This document shows, in pieces, positions 23,151 through 35,526 of a stretch of DNA of 64,000 nt. The DNA comes from Tribonema minus (taxonomy: Eukaryota; Sar; Xanthophyceae; Tribonematales; Tribonemataceae). How positions within the stretch are numbered: position 1 is the first letter of the stretch; the number at the start of each line of letters is the position of its first letter. Position numbers and translations under genes: made by a program. The notes beneath the pieces were generated by a model, which was given only the letters and a program-made list of their open reading frames with translations, was not told where the DNA came from and did no database searches. Location of the stretch: the NCBI GenBank assembly GCA_017506865.1, contig JAFCMP010000334.1, positions 1,979,623-2,043,622 on the forward strand. Direction: 5' to 3'.

Positions 23151-26100
23151 ATGGGTAAGAGCTTGCCACGCACACAATCTCTCTGCTTCGCTGAAGCATC
23201 TGCCGTGTTGTCGGCTTGCGTATCTGCCGCCTGCAGGATGATCTCAACTTTGTGGCAGTTGCTTCAAGCTGAAAGCTTTTGCTTCTTTTGACAGAATCAG
23301 ACGCATGCGCCCTTCCCATGTTGTCACCTTGATCGCCAAATGATGATGATACCTGCTTAATCAATCTCAGGTGCCGAGCGCAAGATATGCTGGTCGTTCA
23401 GAATGGCACTGCGCTGCTAATTTGCCGGCATGTACCTCCTGCAGATGACGAGCAGCCTCAAGATGTTGCAGCAGCGCAAGGGAGCGGCGAGGATGTGGGA
23501 TCTCCCGAAAGCCAGGTGAGCTTCTACTGGGAGGTCTTTGCCAGAAGACATTCAGGCCACTGCTCGTGTGTGCAACGCCTCGTTCGTCAGTCCATATTCT
23601 ACATCAGAGCACTTCACGTCACCGTTTTCAACTGAGCAAGTCGATGCGTCTGGAACTTTGACAGAAGGCCATAATGCTCCGATCCATATTGTACTAGCCT
23701 CCGTCTTCTCGTCTCTGGCTGCGAAATGTTGACAGAGCTGCAATTGTGTACAAACATATCGCTTCCGAGGGATGAGCCACGTGTTTGACAGGATTTCAGA
23801 TATCATCCGTACACTGCGTCCGATGCGTCCCTTGTAATCCTTCATGTCCCCCCTCCTCGGCTGCTGGTAGTGCCGTGGTAAGCAGTCATTCCACTGCGAC
23901 CTGGTATGCTTGTGAGCTTTGCAGTGACCAACTGCCACGCAGCTCTCACGTCGCATTGCGCACATGGCGTGGATTTCGCTTGCTGTATAAAACCCTGGTG
24001 GGTAGATAAAATTGCCTTCGTTATGGCCGGCCAAGGCAAATGCAGATGCGATGCGGTATTGCCAGCAGTATGCTCGGTCATCAGTGCCCTACATAGTGCT
24101 GCGAGCGAGCATGGCTGTACCAAATACACTCCCAGAATGGGCTGTGGCGCATGGTGCTTGTGCAGCATAAGCGCAAACTCAAGTAGTGATCAGGATGACA
24201 CAGTGCGACCGTGCGTCAGACAGGGTTTGCTTGCTGATCTGAAGCCTTGCGTTTTGCTAGGACTTACTTTATTTTTGTGCAAGGAACCATTCTGTGTAGT
24301 GCTGCCCCCATGTCTCGCCGTCGAATAGTCAGCTTACTGCGCGCACGCCATCCGGCGAGCCAAGCCATGTGCAAGAATCACTTGTGCTGCCGGCTGCACA
24401 ACCACCAACTATGTACCACCAATCGCAGGCCTGATGAGCTTACAGCTGCAACACGAGTGTTCAGCTAAGCTAGGTTTGATGTGGAGCCAGCCAGCTCCCC
24501 CAGTTCTGAACTGTCGTGCTCAAGCACAGATGCGTGCATAAAACCCAAGCGCAGGTGGTGCGAGCACATACACACTTATGCTTTCTTGAAACATGTGGAA
24601 GTATGTGCTCATGAGGCCCCACACCAGCAAGCAGGCTGGTGCCGCCGTCACGACGCATGTCATCTCGTAGCTTGCCCAGAGCACGTGCCCTGACCCTGTC
24701 TTCTTCAGCTTACTTGGTCTCATGTGATTGCAAACGTGTGATTCTGCAGCGAATGCTCAAGGAGATGCTGCTGACGCTGGAAGGTTCGGAGTGTCCCGAT
24801 GCGCCAGCAGCTGCTGTGGACACCACACCAGGACAGAGTACGCAGGATGATGGAGGTACAGCCACTCTGTTGTAAAAGTACCTATCATACAGCGGAAATG
24901 GATTGTATAGCGGGACCAGCGAGTATGAGTTACAGGGTGCAAGTGGTTCCTATTGTCAGAGCACCATGGGACTGTTCTCATTCATAAGGAATTGCTTTTA
25001 AAATGTGCGGAGGATGGTGGTTAGCAGTTGTTTTCAACAACATTAAGCTGCAGTAGAACAAACAGAGCAGAGCAACCCTGTTTGTTGATTGCACAAACCT
25101 CTGTCAGAAGGTTGTTGGCAAGGAGCTGGAGACGTCAGTATTGCTGACATAATATAAGACTGCAACAATGGGAAACAGGCCGCGTTTTCAACATTGATAC
25201 CTGGTGCCAGGTCATTGCACGGAGTGGATAGAGCACACTGGTGAACTCCCTTGTGAATGAAGCGCATTTGCTGTCAATGAACACCAACCAGCAGTTTATT
25301 GCTGGTGCATGTTTTCGTAAGTGCACGTAGCCTTTGGCAGTGCATGCACATCATCGTCACATCACGCCGGCATAACATACCGAAGGCACTTGCGGCTAAC
25401 CATCCCTCGTCACCTAGAGCTCTACGATCTTTTGATTCGTTTTCATACCGTCAACATGGTGGCACCGCTGTTCAAGCTCCGATCCACTCCTCTCTGTGCC
25501 CCTTGCTTGCAGCACCGGCTGCAGGCAGGCAAGACGCACAGCCCCCCGACATGGCACAGGAAGCGGGTGGTGGCATGGAACCACGTGCAAGCGACGATGA
25601 CAACTCAGCAGGCAGCGCAAATGCGGCACCTGCAGCTAGCGACAGTGACGTGAGGGTGAGACATGACATCACATGTGACAAGTGTTACAGATGTGTGCAT
25701 GTACTTACTGCTTTCTTCATTTACGTGGGAGAAACTCTCTATAGCTACATACAAGATGTATGGTACAGCATATTCACATGTATGTACATGTGCTTGAGGT
25801 TGCATGCTTGCTGGCCATTACTCATTGTTTGGAGCGGCTGTGGATGTGTGTTTTCCTGGTGCCCTTGGTGTTCGCTCATCACACTGCACCTGGCGATGAC
25901 ATGACACCTACAGTACAATGCAGTTCGCGAGTTATGTTCTCAGCATGGTCCGAACGGTGTTGCATTGAGCAGCGGCTACGGTGCCATGGACCAGACTCGC
26001 CATTCGCGCAAGCATAATTGTATAGGCAGAGCATATGCCATTGAGGTGTATAGCCGGAAATGAGTTTACTAGAAGTACTTCAAGTATGCATCAATCTGCA

Positions 26101-29100
26101 CAAGCATTTATGTATAGGCAGAGCATAATCAACCTGCACAAGCATTCATGTATAGACAGAGCATATATGGTATTTACCCGGCAGTGGGTCTATCATGGAT
26201 CAACTTCTTTTGTTGCTTCATCGCACCTGCATGGAGGACAAATCATCATGCCGCGCCTTCGGTTCTATGCCGAGTTCACCATATGAAAGTCAGCAGCATA
26301 CGCACGCTCCAAATGTGGCGTGTTGCCGCGGCCCCATGCACCGAAGCAGCGCGGTAACAGTTTGAGAGTGGAATAAGGCGCCATGCCCTACACATGAGCC
26401 CATTGAGATACAGCCTGACATCAACATATCCTGTGCCTTGTGCCCTCAATTTGCATGCACTTGGCTGGGTGCCTTCTTGCAGCGCTTGCTGAGTGAGCCA
26501 CAGCTCACAATGGCGGGGCCAGAACGGCGTGTGCTTGATCTGAGCGATGATGACGAGGCAGGCCAAGGTGGCGAAAATGATCATGATGGCAACGGTGAGT
26601 GTCTTACAAGCATTGTGACTTGCAACTCCAAGGATGTCGTAAGCATGTGGCGGGTGGTTGGCTTTGCTGCTGTTAGGGTGCGCTGCCAGTCTGGCGGTTG
26701 TGAGGGGTTTAGCGCACCCGCGGCAAAGATCAAGACAACGTACTGCATGTGCAATAACTGTAGAAGTGTGCACCTGAACTGTGGTTGTGTACTGTTCAGG
26801 TCACCAGGTTGAATCGCGTGGTGGATGTTTGTGGGAATAGGTCAAGCATGGTCAACTTGGCAGAGACTGGACGCGTCGACCTGCAATCAGAACGACCCGA
26901 AATCATTAGCGCAGCACGCAGCAGATGCCAGGGTTTGTTCTCTTCGGTCATTTGATTTGTCGTGCGCCTGATGCCTAGACTTGTCCAGACTTGTGTCATT
27001 GTGACCCGTGTGTGCATGAGCACATGCGTGCGCAGTGCGCCTGGCGCTCTTTCTTTCAGTGACATCATCGGGGGAAGATATGTCCGCGAACTCTGAAAAT
27101 GCTCAGATGTGCAGGCCTGACTGTCACAACACCACGTATTTGCACCGCACAGCAGCATTTGGTATCGGCGGACAATGCCCCCGCAGCAGCTATTCTGACT
27201 GCGCTGCGTGAGGTTTCACCTTTCCAGCAGCCGTCCCAACACACAAGTTGCATGAAACTGTGCTGCCGCTAGTGATGTTGATATCGTGCTGCTTGTGAAC
27301 GCCCGCTGATCAGGTCACAACAGTCCACAAGAACATGATCGCGGTGCGAATGCAAGCGGTGGGGAAGCGGACCTGTCAGCTGAAACTGTGAGTCGGGCTG
27401 TCACATGGCACGACATCACGCGTCTGTGATTTGGCTCGGTTTTGTACGTTGTGACGTGCATTGCAGCTGCCCTTTGGACTTATATGAGCGATGTCACCGC
27501 ATGCCCTCTGTGTCACAATGCGACAGTGGCAGCCGTTGCGAAATAATGCACTTCTGGTCACCAGTGTTCATGTGACTTTTTTTTTTTAAAGTTAGTTCAG
27601 GCCATTCTATGCTCGCCCCTAACACTCTAACTGTATTGTCCTGTGTTCGTTTTGATTGGTGCAACAATACTCGTGTACACTGCCCTCGTTACGTCATGAC
27701 CACATGCAGTTGAACCCTGGTGCATTTAGACTACACGCAGTTTTTTTTTCTAAAGTACGTGGGGTTTAGGAAAAGAATATTTGCACTCAGCGACCATGTT
27801 ACTTGAAACTTTATAAGCACTTTTCTTGATCAGTAACCGCTTCCTCACACATTATTGGTTACGTCAACTGTGCCACCTATTTACGGCTGTGCCTGAGGCC
27901 TGTGCGCACATATTTGATATGATTAGAGTTGAGCCATGTAGCCTACGTATGAGCCAGGCGAGGTCCGTGCAACAGATGCACACGCCACTGAACCACACTC
28001 AACAGTGCTCAACAACCTGCATATACTGACTTCATATGGTACCACTGTCATTTGCAGGTTGAACTGTGATGCCCCCTGTGCACAACGGCGCCGACAGACT
28101 CTCATGGGCGCTGGTGAATACCCATCTTATTAAAGTTCATGGCCCTCGAAAGCAGTCAAGTCGAATCAGTTTGCCCTGCTTGCTGCCCTTCTTATGCAGC
28201 AAGGCACAAATTAGCTACGTGATGCTGCGCGCCGCTGCTTTCTCATTCTCAATGCACGCCATGATGTGATGTCCCGCCTGCAGCGCATGCTTGACGATGC
28301 GCTGCTTGCGCTGGAAGACGAGCCCGATGCCCCCATGCCACAGGCCGTGGCAGAAGGCGGAGAAGCGGATGGCGACGGTCACCACGTCAATGGTGAGAAC
28401 GCGCGGCAATACGCGCGGCAATGAGTTTTTGTGCACTGCTGATAGTATTGTATGGGCAAAGGTCAAAGGCTGCCTCATATTTGCAGTGCGGTGGCGGACG
28501 CTCACACATCATGACAGTGTTGCGGAAAAGCAGCGACAGTGCACACCAGATTACACCACTTCGGAGAGAAACACATGCACGCTGACAGCAACGTTGTGCC
28601 GATTGCGCGTACAGCTGTTTGTCTGTAGCACTGGTCGCCCGCAGCGCGCATGTACTCACGACCGGGCTGCTTCAAGAGATGTTGATGCTGAATCACTCCT
28701 TTCTGCTGTACTTTGCGCTCCGGCGTCACTGCAGAGTCTAACGCGTCCACAGGCATCGCTCATCAAACACGAGCAGCATCAGCCGCCGCTGCAGCTGCGA
28801 GCGCTGCTGCAGGCTCTGCCCCTGCAGCACCGCTCGACGCGACAGCAGAAAGCAGCTCGGAGTCTGATGCAGAAAGCTCAAGCGATGAGGTGAGTGTGTC
28901 GTACTGTAAAAAAAAAAGAAGCACTGTAACTATTGCTGTGAGTCCATATTCGGTAGCCATCATGTGGATGGGCCCGAATTTGCGGGCCCAGATTGCCCGT
29001 GACAGCAGCAAAGAGCAGAGCGATGATGCAGGCAACACAATGTGCAGTGTTGTCCCTTAAGGAGAGTGCACACACAGCTACCTTTCAATGCATACGCATG

Positions 29101-32100
29101 GGCTACGCGACAACGGCTGCCCGTATCAGGAACTGTCAACAGAATTTAGTGTGCGTTGCTGAGTGGAGTACTTGTACATGATGATGTGGCTTGCGTGTAT
29201 GCTTGCATGGAAGACTGACACCAGCATGCGGTAACACTACTGACATAATACAGCGACTTGCACATGAGCGACATAGCACGCAGGCTGTCAGTGCGTGCAT
29301 CGACCGCCTGTGGGCGGCGGCGGTGCCTTTCAGGGTTCCTGCTCATCATTCGGCAAAGCGTCACCGTCAATGACACAAACAACCAGTTCTGACACAGAGT
29401 TTCATGGCATACGTGCACTTTGAGAAGCATGTGCTCGACAGCAGTATTGCTCAGCACAGCACTACCAATAAAGGCGTAATGGCGGAGAAGTCATTGACAC
29501 TTATGCGGCGCCCTTGCTATTTAGCAGTGTGCTCCTGAGCCACTCTGTTCAGCTCTAGAAACACCAATGGCTGTGCCGCGCGATGCTGCCACAATCGTGC
29601 GCGTGGCGCTGCAAGGGAAACTGCAGCGGCGCTCCACTGCTGGGACACCTCCTGCGCAGCAGCGCTTTCTCACTCTGGAGACTGGAGCGTTGCTTTCATG
29701 ATGTTTTGATGAGCCGTGCTGGTATCTGTTGAGCCGCGCAACGCAGCGCTCTCGTGCTCATACGCTGATTGCACGGCGTGCGGCTGATGCGACCTTGCGC
29801 TTGAGTGCACACTGCTCAGTGCTCAGGCGAAGAGAACTCATGCGTACTTCAAGTTCATTGGCAGACTTGGTGACGCAGTGTGACGCAGTGACGGCGTCGT
29901 TGCAGGTGGCGTACTTATGGGCAGTCAGCAGTAGCGTGCGGCACGACGTACCACTCCCCTGCTTTTAAAATTAGACCATAATGTCAGCTTGTGTCTTCCT
30001 CTGACATGCGCACAGTGGCAACATGAGACGTTTGCGCAAATGGTTGGCCAAGTTGTAGATGAGTCATTGCCTTTCTGCCTTGCTCGCTGGCAGGGTGCCA
30101 GCAAAGGCTCAGCCGCACGACGGTTCCAAGGAGTATATCGCCGCTACAAAAAGTTTGAGGCGCGGCACTACATCAGGTATAATTGCATCTTCAACAGGTA
30201 ATGTTTCAGAAAATACTCCTCACATGCATCCAAATCGTGCCAGAGCACTCGCAAACTACCCCCCTGTAAGATTGGATGCAGTTACTTTTTGAATCACACG
30301 AGCTCTCGTGTGCTTCACCTCTGAAGAGTGGAATTTTGTGCAGGTATGCAGGCACTTGAGTGCTGCTCCTTGGTTTCAATCATAATCTCGTGTCCCAAGT
30401 ACCTGAATGTATGTGAGAGGAGCTGGTAGCAGCAAGGTCACCGCTGGGTTGCTGTGCGTGTTCACAGCAATGTTGTCTTACTACAACGTCGCCTAGTCCT
30501 AGCATGATGCTCATGTTGTCAATTAGATCTGTCAAATGGATCCTGGCTGCTGCAACATTTCTACTGTGCACCAGGGAACTTGAGTTACTCTATGGCTAAT
30601 ACCACAAATAAGGCGTGCCAACGGCAATGTCACCTCATTCTCGCCTCATGGGTATCCATTGATTGGCCTCGCTTTTTTGGAGCAATGGGGGGCGATACAT
30701 GATTATTCCAAGCCTACCTGCTAATCAAGCAGCTTCTCATAGCGCCATGTAGTGAAGTGTGGGCCCCTAGACTATATCTGATGGCAGCCCGCTGCTTATC
30801 ACTCACATGACCGACTGACTTGTCGATTGCGCCACAGTGCCATATGCTCCACATATTGGGGCTTAGCATAGGGTTAGGTACTTCAAGAAGTATGTAATCA
30901 GTGATTGTCTATGCTGAAACTGCTACTTGGCTAAAGTCACTGTGCTGCACCAGGGACTTGGTCCTACTAATGTCAGTGTGATGGTCTTGTGCATCAACTG
31001 CTCACGCACAGCAGTATATGCCTTGGGGACAAGCGCAATACAAAACATGTTTAACGCGACCCACTGCTCTTTGCACCCACACAATGCTCAACTGTGACAG
31101 CAAGTACAACCTCTATCTGGGCTCGTACGACTCTGCCTTGGAGGCTGCTCTGGCCTACAACTATGCCATGAGGATATTGTACTCTGATGAAGAGGTGAGC
31201 GTGAAGCTTATTCATGCTTCTTTTGTCTGATGTGATCTGAAGCTGAGGATGTCAAGTAGGGGCACCCCAATCATACGCATGTCATTGGGGTGCTGTGTTT
31301 GGGGGCTGCCGATTGGACATTGAGCCATTGCGCTGTACTTCAGGTATGACTTTTGGCACTTGTACCGATGGTAATGTCACTCAATCTGTGAGTCTACTTG
31401 TGCGAGTTGCTGAACGTCGCTAGTAAGACATGCAGTGGTTGCACTCACCTGATAATCTGGACGGGGAAAAACAAGAGTTCATTGTTTGGAGGTTTCCTTG
31501 TTCGGCGCTGTGAAACTATCAGAAGTGGTATTTTGCATGCCTGCTGCACACCTCATGCTCCCTTCCATGCTGCACTCATGTGATACACCCTGACGCGTCA
31601 TGGCCTCACCACACCTCACACGCTCATGGCTCCCTGCCATTCTGCATGTAGAATCAGCTCTGACTGCTGTCCTCTCGCCTCACCGCTGTAGCCTTACAGC
31701 TTCAACAGCGCCAGTGGCGCCACAGAGCACCTGATAGCACAGCGCTCAACACTGTGCTGCGTCATCTCCTGCCACCGTACACCCGCAGCTGGAGAACGTG
31801 CCTCTCAATGAACTCTCAGAAGCGGACGCTGCAAAATACGCCGAGAGCCAGGCGCTTCGCGAGGAGCACATTTCTGCCCTAGTAGCCAAGTTTAAGACCG
31901 CAAACAGACGCAGCAGCGGCGGCGGCCGCAAGAGCGCTCCGGGTGTCAGTCCCATCCAGCGCGCTGGCGGCGGCGGCGGCAGCGGCCGCAAGAAGACTCC
32001 GGGGGCCAGCCCTGCGAAGCGCGCCGTCAAGTCCAGCGAGCCCCTCGCAGCGCGCGTCAAGCGCAGGCGCAACGCCACGCGCGCCAGGGAGTCCAGCGCC

Positions 32101-32754
32101 AAGCGCGCCAGGACCCAGTCGCCCGCCGCCGCCGCCGCAGCCGCCGCTGCCGCCGAGGCCGCCGGCGCGTCGTCGGTGTCGGCGGGCACGCGGCAGGCGC
32201 TGCGTGCGTCCTCGACCGGCAGCGACGCGCGCAAGCGCAGCGGGAGCAGCGAGCGCGGCGGGGGTGACGCGCAGGGCGCACGTGCACGCGCCAGGGCCGC
32301 CGCGCCCGGCAGCAGCAGGATGGAAGCTGCGGTGGCTGCGCCGCTGCCGCCGTGGCAACTCGCAAACACCCCGCCGCCGCTTTTGATGATGAAGCCGCTG
32401 CCCGCGCCCGCTGTGCCGCGCGTTACGACGCCTGCGGCTGCTGCGCTGCGCGTAGCGACGCGGTCCGCTGCTCTGCCCGTCGCGGCGGCGACCGCTGCGC
32501 CGCACGCAGCGGCGCCTGCTGCGCCGCCCGTGGCGGCTCTCGCTGCGCCCGCCGCTGCCGCCTCTTCTGGCGCCGGCATGGCGGAGCTCGACAGCGTGTC
32601 GGCGGCGGCGGCACTGCGGCTGTCGCGGCAGGCGGAACGCGCGCGCGCGCAGCTGTCGCTGCTGAACCACGTCAAGACGCTCGACGTGAGCGTCGACGTC
32701 AAGCTGGAGATGATATCGCTCATCACCAGCGGCGGCCAGGCGCACGCTGTTTGA
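23151..32754 (+). CDS. AP2-domain protein with repeated acidic exon pairs
   Basis: Proposed exons: 23151-23154, 23445-23515, 24750-24855, 25525-25655, 26483-26594, 27314-27387, 28284-28392, 28753-28889, 30016-30176, 31101-31194 and 31789-32754; 1965 bases, 654 residues. The AP2 DNA-binding domain spans exons 9 and 10 (about residues 275-332): GVYRRYKKFEARHYIR, then YLGSYDSALEAALAYNYAM, matching the GVR...WEA...YLG.(F/Y)...EAA.AYD pattern. N-terminal exons 3, 5 and 7 each start R(M/L)L in phase 0 and end in phase 1, each followed by an acidic exon starting with glycine. The C-terminal exon is alanine-rich with basic patches (RKKTPGASPAKRA, VKRRRN) and ends in a helix LSLLNHVKTLDVSVDVKLEM. Likely a nuclear transcription regulator. 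The four-base first coding exon (ATG-G) is a guess giving MDDEQPQD; later exons are firmer. Confidence 0.75.
25380..25447 (+). repeat. Interspersed repeat, copy B (partial)
   Basis: Shares GGCACTTGCGGCTAACCA, CGTCACCTAGAGCTCTAC and TTTTGATTCGT with copies A and C. It lies in the intron between exons 3 and 4 of the AP2 gene, in sense orientation, unlike copies A and C, which are antisense to their host genes. Confidence 0.75.
26009..26166 (+). repeat. Three short repeats in an AP2-gene intron
   Basis: CAAGCAT...TGTATAGGCAGAGCAT occurs at 26009-26036, 26101-26127 and 26139-26166. The last two copies also share an upstream AATC..CTGCACAAGCATT and form a direct tandem of about 40 bases. Confidence 0.8.
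29567..29701 (+). other. Short GC-rich open frame in an AP2-gene intron
   Basis: ATG at 29567 opens 44 codons (MAVPRDAATIVRVALQGK...) ending at TGA 29699-29701. The stretch is visibly more GC-rich than its flanks, as real exons in this window are. No splice sites link it in frame to AP2 exons 8 and 9, which already join in phase 0. It could be an alternative exon, a small nested gene or chance. Confidence 0.2.
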
Positions 32755-33977
32755 CGCGACCGTGCCGTGGCGATGGCGGTTCATGACTGCGGTTCATGGG
32801 ATTTCAGGCCTGCTGCAGCAGTGCAGGGCCGTTGCCATGCTGTGCATACACATAGAGGCAGTGATACCTGAGTCACTTTGTCAACCAGCGCCCCGCTACA
32901 GGGCTGTTGGTTGCGCTGCATATGCATCTGCCGCTTCACCAGCAAGGAATTCCGGAACGGTGGTGATCGCAGCATGCAATGCTGTACATGTACATTGCAC
33001 ACAGAGGAACACTTTTGCAGGCGGATCTGTGTGTTTTGCAGACTGACTGACTTTCTGGTGCAACCAACATGCAGAAAGCAAAAGATGACGACTGTATCGT
33101 AGTGTCTGGCATTCCAGTCTGTGACACGTCAATGACGACACTGAACTCAGCACCGTTATTTCATTGCACTCCTGCATGAATGACTTAGCACCTATCAACC
33201 GGGGCCGGTGCTGCTTTTGTTTAGCTGACCTCTAGCCTGCTGAGGTGGTGTGCGTGCCTCCCATTTTTATGCTTTCTTTTAGAAGGTGCATCGAAACGGC
33301 CATGCGGGGGGACAAGGCCATGGTCATAGCCATGGGTGTCGTGTCGCCGACACGACACAGGAATCCTTGCATGACGTCACAAGTGGCATCTATCAATGTA
33401 CACTGAAGTCACACTGCGTGCGGGCAATGCAGCACAATGCCTGAATGAATAGCAACCCAGTCATGGCCGCCACGCTCGTGAATGAGAGAAATGCAAACGG
33501 AGCCACCAAGGTGGCGGCTTGATGCCATGGAAGAGCTACCAACCTCATCACATGAAGCAGTTGCGAGCGCACTCGCACTGCTGCCCTGCTAGGTATGCAT
33601 GAGCACACTCCCTGTCAATAGGCAAGCTGGCACTCGGAGGATGCGCACACTGCAACAGAATGTGAGGACTGCAGCAGGCTCAATGCATGATGCAGTATGG
33701 AATGTACATGTGATGTCCACACAGCTGCTCGCGTGCTGCTGTGCCCAGGTTGCCACGCGTTGCCGGCAACTGATTGATGCTGGCCTTCGCAAATGGCCAG
33801 TGCAAAATCATGTGCAACCATTTGCACATGTAGAGCGGGCTTCGCTACTGTGCATGTACACTAACTTCAAGGAGACGCCTCACTCGCCCAAGTGCTATCA
33901 TTTTGTTATAGCACCCGCACCATAGACACAGGGTGCCAAGCCGTCGTGCCAGTGTACAGTGAAGCTACTATTATCGC
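32755..33977. other. Convergent spacer with perfect hairpin
   Basis: A 1223-base spacer between the AP2 gene stop and the RING gene stop, so it should hold both 3' UTRs. A perfect inverted repeat sits at 33336-33358. A histidine/glycine-rich frame after a pyrimidine tract ending TTTTAG (about 33291-33441) runs 50 codons to a stop but has no partner exon. Nothing else was recognised. Confidence 0.5.
33336..33358. repeat. Perfect 11-base inverted repeat
   Basis: GTGTCGTGTCG, one spacer base C, then CGACACGACAC. As DNA it is a near-continuous 23-base palindrome. As RNA the one-base spacer would force a slightly smaller stem. It lies in the convergent 3' spacer. Confidence 0.9.
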
Positions 33978-35526
33978 CTAGTCCCGCTCTACAGTTTTGT
34001 AGCAGACGGGGCATATCGGAATGGTATCCGCGCACTCTTGGCATGCGCGATGGCCGCACGACAGCGGCACTGCCACCGGTTGCGCATTGCAGGCGAGGCA
34101 GTCAGGGGCTGCAGGCAGCGCTCCGTGTGTGGCGATGGCGCTCATGACACTGTCCTCCAGTGCCCGCTGCTCGGCCGTCAAGGGGACAGGGAGACAGGGG
34201 AAGGTTGAGTGCATGGAGTTGCGAAAGTGTGGTGCAGCCGGCAAAAGGAATTTGTGCCGTTCAGAGCCTCGTGCTTCAATGCGATACGTGCAGAAGCAGT
34301 CACAGTGCAAACTGCAGACTCACGCACTGCGCAATTAATGAGCTGAGTGCGACGCAGAGCGACTGAGCTCTGATATCCTTTAAGGTACAGGGTACAGCTG
34401 CATGGGCTGTGAGTGCATAGGTTCCCTTACAGCATCGTACACTAAATGTTGCCTGAGCCTAGCCATCCTGACACGTTGGTCAGCAATCAGTCCCCAGTCG
34501 CGCAGCATCTTACTTATTAAGGCTACTTAGGATCACCTGCTGATCCACACTCTAATTCTGATGCTAACCCTAACCTCACCCCTAGACCCCTCTCGCCCTG
34601 AACCGAAACGATGCCATCACCTCTGCTGATGTCACCCAACCCCCAGCACGCATTACAAAACGCGCAGCCCTCACCTGCATGGCTGCATCGTCATCATCCC
34701 CTGTGGCAGCATAGCCGAGCGCTGCTGCGGCATCCGCTGCTGCCGCCGCAGCCTCCGCAGCGCGCGCCGCGTCCGTCGCCGCTGCGGCTGCAGCGGCAGC
34801 AGCGGCGCGCTCTTCTGACGATAACACTGGACCTGCAGGCCCATGGCAATGGTCACATCATGGCGCGTTAACGAGAGGATTTGTCATGGCACAGCGCAGG
34901 GATGAGAAATGCTTTTGAGTTAAGACTCGCGCAGATATCGACGCTGCCGGAAGCAGGATGGGATAGACTATCGTGAACTGGCCTTGGAATCATGGGGCGC
35001 AGAGACACGTCATGCTGTCATGAGTCCTCGCTGCATGGAAACTCGCCAGCGCATAGAGTCAACATCATGGTTTCGAGTACTGGGAAGCCAGGAGAGGGTG
35101 AACTCGAGTAAACCCCCCACATAGAACACGATGTCAAAAAAACCAAAGTCCAAAAAACATTATAAAAGTGTACAGTGTCCATCTATCCATCGAATCCACA
35201 GCAAGAGCGCCGCCCACGTGGCTCCGCAGCAAATTTGGCACGTCACCATCTGCCCAAACTTCAACTACCGCCCACTTCAAAGCCGCACCTGCCGCTGCGC
35301 GCGGCGGCACCGCCCCCATGCCCTCATCCATGACCTCCTCCCCCAGCTGCCGCGCAAATGCCTCGTCGTCGTCCATGCTGCTGGCGCTGCGCAGCGCGCG
35401 CAGCGGCGGCGGCGGCGGCGAGTAGTGGCGCTGCTGCTGCTGCTGCGTGAACGGCCGCGCCGCGTAGCGCGCTGCGGCGGCGCCCACAGCGGCTGCGCCT
35501 CCGTCCATGTCGTCGTCAGAATTCAT
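33978..35526 (-). CDS. RING-finger protein (C-terminal C3HC4)
   Basis: Exons from high to low: 35247-35526, 34675-34832 and 33978-34166 (or 34169); phases 1 and 0; 627 bases, about 208 residues. The C-terminus is a compact RING: CLAC, then SCGHRACQEC, then CPVC, giving C-x2-C, C-x-H-x2-C-x2-C and C-x2-C, followed by YKTVERD. RING fingers of this type usually recruit E2 enzymes in ubiquitin ligases. The first exon starts MNSDDDMDGG, has a five-glutamine and a five-proline run, and then MDDDEAFARQLGEEVMDEG. That resembles the DxxLAxxL helices of ubiquitin-pathway proteins. Exon 2 is an alanine-rich helix. There is an open frame upstream of the ATG and a CACACAG acceptor just before it. This may therefore be the 3' half of the UBL gene upstream. 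Confidence 0.68.

Noticed and set aside
31879-32784. Long minus-strand frames over the AP2 gene last exon
   Set aside because: Arg/Ser-rich antisense shadows; the plus frame has a start acceptor and continues the AP2 protein.
34561-34830. Possible tRNA or snRNA near the telomere-like piece
   Set aside because: No cloverleaf, no conserved A/B boxes; the sequence is the alanine-rich exon of the RING gene and its donor.
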